This document shows, piece after piece, positions 62,341 to 64,000 of a DNA stretch of 64,000 nucleotides (position 1 is its first letter; each line of letters opens with the position of its first letter). Below the pieces are notes generated by a model. It did no database searches, had not been told where the DNA came from, and worked only from the letters and a program-made list of their open reading frames with translations. The DNA is from an uncultured Christensenellaceae bacterium. Lineage in GTDB: Bacteria > Bacillota > Clostridia > Christensenellales > Borkfalkiaceae. The position numbers and the translations under genes were made by a program. Where the stretch lies: the NCBI GenBank assembly GCA_910588695.1, contig CAJUOV010000010.1, forward strand, positions 1,157 to 65,156, in the 5' to 3' direction.

Positions 62341-64000
62341 GATATTTTTCCTCCACAATTTTTTACGGTTTTATTTTTTACAACGACAGCGCCGTTGTTA
62401 TAAATCTTCTTTCCGTCATAATTCAGCACAAACAGCGTACCCCCCCCCTCGGCATTCAGCGCCTTCGCTTTACCGCAGGTATTGAAATAAGCCGTAACAC
62501 GCTCGCCCTCCGCCTCTCTGGATATACGCAGAATCCCGTCTTGCGCCGCGATCTCAGCCTCGGCTCCCGATAACGCCGTTTGTTTTTTCAAAGCAAGTAT
62601 GTTCTTAAAATTATCACGGTACTCTTCGCGCTGACCGCGGAAAGTCCAGTCGAATGTTTTACGGCAATCGGGATCGCCCGTACCGTCCAGCGGCAATTCA
62701 GTGCCGTAGAACACGCACGGCATTCCGGGAAACATGACCATTGCGCAGAGCGCGCACAGAAGTTTATCCGTATTCCCTTCCGTCGATCTCAAAAACCGCG
62801 GCGTATCGTGATCGTCCAAAAAATTCAGCGCCATTGCGTTTGCCTGCTGCGTATTCGCTAAAAGCAATCCGTTCATTCTGTTTGCGGCGTCTTCCGCTTT
62901 TATCGGAACAGCGCCGAAGAAATCGACCAGAATTTTCTGGAACTTATAATTCATCACGCCGTCGAGCTGATCTCCCCTGAGCCACGGCTCGTTCAAATGC
63001 CATATCTCGCCGAGGATGAGCGCTTCGGGAAACTGCCGCTTTACCTCGCTGCGCAGCTGCCGCCACATTTCGTGCGATATTTCGTCCGCAACGTCAAGCC
63101 GCAAGCCGTCGAACCCCATCCGCAGATATTCGAGCGCAATATCGATCAGATAGCGCCGCACTTCGGAATTGTTGGTGTTCCACTTCGGCATATATTTGCA
63201 ATCTGCAAAATGCGCATAGTTTCCCTTCTCGGTATCCGGAAAATCCCCGTCTATCATAAACCAATCGTAATACTCGGAATCCCGACCCTTTTCTAAAACG
63301 TCCTTGAATATCCCGTGGCTGATATCGCAATGATTGAAAACCGTATCTATGATGATTTTCAGGTTTTTTTCATGCGCCGAGTCCAAAAGGCGTTTGAGCT
63401 TTTCATTCGTCCCGAATTGCGGGTCGACGAGCGTGTAATCCGTTACGTTGTACTTATGATTGCTGCCCGAGTAGAATATCGGCGTAAGATACAGAGCGGT
63501 AACGCCCAAGTCGCAAAGATACGGGAGCTTGTTTGCGATCCCGTCCAGATCGCCGCCCGCGAAGGAATAACGGTCGATTTTTCCGTTCCAAGCCGTATTG
63601 ATATAGCGATCGTCTTTTTCATGATCGCCACGGAAAAATCTGTCTACAAAAATCTGATAGAATACCGCGGAGCGCGTCCAATCCACCACACGCATCACGT
63701 CTGCGCCGTTGATGAACGGAAATTGAAAGAACGTATAATAGGCAAGCTGAAATAGATACTCTTCCGAAAGACCTTCTTCGGAATAATAGAAAACTTTCTC
63801 TTTTTCCGTAATTCTGAAAATATAGGCAAAGCGCGCGTCGGGAAGCGTTATTTCCGCCACATAATAGGCAAAGACTCCGTCCGTAACGCAACGGTCCATC
63901 CGGCACGCATAGCGTTTTTTCGTAAAATCGTATTTATTGTTGTAGAGCAGTTCCACGTTATCGAGCTCATCTCGGGCGGAGACCCTGAGTACTACTCTGA
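62337..64000 (-). CDS. GH13 alpha-amylase/neopullulanase-type glycoside hydrolase (cut by window edge)
   Basis: At least 553 residues; the frame stays open to base 64000 (RVVLRVSARDELDNVELLYNN before the first internal GTG), so the true start lies outside. An N-terminal CBM34-like beta domain leads to the TIM barrel: VFYQIFVDRFFRGD, DLGVTALYLTPIF, DTVFNHCDISHG, the nucleophile in FDGLRLDVADEI, the acid/base in LILGEIWH and the third carboxylate in NFLDDHDTPRF. No signal peptide can be judged. The family cleaves maltodextrins, cyclodextrins or pullulan; intracellular action on imported sugars is common. It is the first visible gene of the operon. Confidence 0.93.
   Translation of the reverse strand, partial: RVVLRVSARDELDNVELLYNNKYDFTKKRYACRMDRCVTDGVFAYYVAEITLPDARFAYIFRITEKEKVFYYSEEGLSEEYLFQLAYYTFFQFPFINGADVMRVVDWTRSAVFYQIFVDRFFRGDHEKDDRYINTAWNGKIDRYSFAGGDLDGIANKLPYLCDLGVTALYLTPIFYSGSNHKYNVTDYTLVDPQFGTNEKLKRLLDSAHEKNLKIIIDTVFNHCDISHGIFKDVLEKGRDSEYYDWFMIDGDFPDTEKGNYAHFADCKYMPKWNTNNSEVRRYLIDIALEYLRMGFDGLRLDVADEISHEMWRQLRSEVKRQFPEALILGEIWHLNEPWLRGDQLDGVMNYKFQKILVDFFGAVPIKAEDAANRMNGLLLANTQQANAMALNFLDDHDTPRFLRSTEGNTDKLLCALCAMVMFPGMPCVFYGTELPLDGTGDPDCRKTFDWTFRGQREEYRDNFKNILALKKQTALSGAEAEIAAQDGILRISREAEGERVTAYFNTCGKAKALNAEGGGTLFVLNYDGKKIYNNGAVVVKNKTVKNCGGKIS
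62440..62448 (-). repeat. Nine-G homopolymer in the amylase gene
   Basis: Nine consecutive C on the plus strand (G on the coding strand) encode part of a Glu-Gly-Gly-Gly-Thr stretch about 35 codons before the amylase stop. Such tracts slip easily. Confidence 0.9.

Overview
The window looks like a piece of chromosome from a low-to-mid GC Gram-positive anaerobe of the Clostridia, probably a gut member near the Christensenellales (the order is an inference and is weak). The signs are strong AGGAGG-type ribosome binding sites, many promoters at or near TTGACA-N17-TATAAT, RNase J, the TrhP/TrmR wobble-uridine pair, a tmRNA tag ending in VALAA, a SpoVAD relic and an MsmX/MalK-type maltodextrin transporter. 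No phage, insertion sequence, CRISPR array or rRNA was seen.

Region 1 (1-12.6 kb, minus strand) is a surface polysaccharide operon read from a promoter at 12575-12603. The upstream part encodes the whole route from fructose-6-phosphate to GDP-L-fucose: a mannose-6-phosphate isomerase fused to a decayed guanylyltransferase, a phosphohexomutase, ManC, Gmd and Fcl. The downstream part (below about 4.75 kb) is clearly more AT-rich and holds three GT4 glycosyltransferases, a WecG/TagA-type transferase and an O-acetyltransferase. The last glycosyltransferase is broken by a 53-bp insertion bounded by 23-bp direct repeats.

Region 2 (12.7-26.1 kb, minus strand) holds a truncated spoVAD, an esterase, tRNA-Ser(GGA), the trhP-trmR-tfoX-like-TPR-rnj cluster, a 1910-residue cytoplasmic repeat protein and a YihY/BrkB membrane protein.

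Region 3 (26.2-34.3 kb) has the str operon (rpsL-rpsG-fusA-tuf, minus strand) diverging from pgk and tpiA. A compact regulatory module sits between pgk and tpiA: two paralogous, apparently leaderless HTH regulators, one small divergent gene and four spaced copies of a 17-bp operator.

Region 4 (34.3-49.4 kb, minus strand) is a two-gene operon: a secreted, membrane-anchored 4440-residue surface protein built of MBG/Ig-like modules, then a membrane-anchored protein with two copies of a domain that also ends the 1910-residue protein. I do not recognise this domain, and it is the best candidate here for an undescribed system.

Region 5 (49.6-54.3 kb) has a small coiled-coil gene, gpmI, tmRNA with a long arginine-rich tag, a small minus-strand gene, tRNA-Ala(GGC) and an integral membrane acyltransferase. 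The acyltransferase leader contains an 85-nt hairpin, a terminator/antiterminator pair and a possible leader peptide.

Region 6 (54.5-64 kb, minus strand) is a maltodextrin operon in the order GH13 amylase, MalE, MalF, MalG, MalK with a long C-terminal extension, and glycogen/maltodextrin phosphorylase. The amylase runs off the right edge. Together these genes import and phosphorolyse starch fragments, feeding the glycolytic genes nearby.
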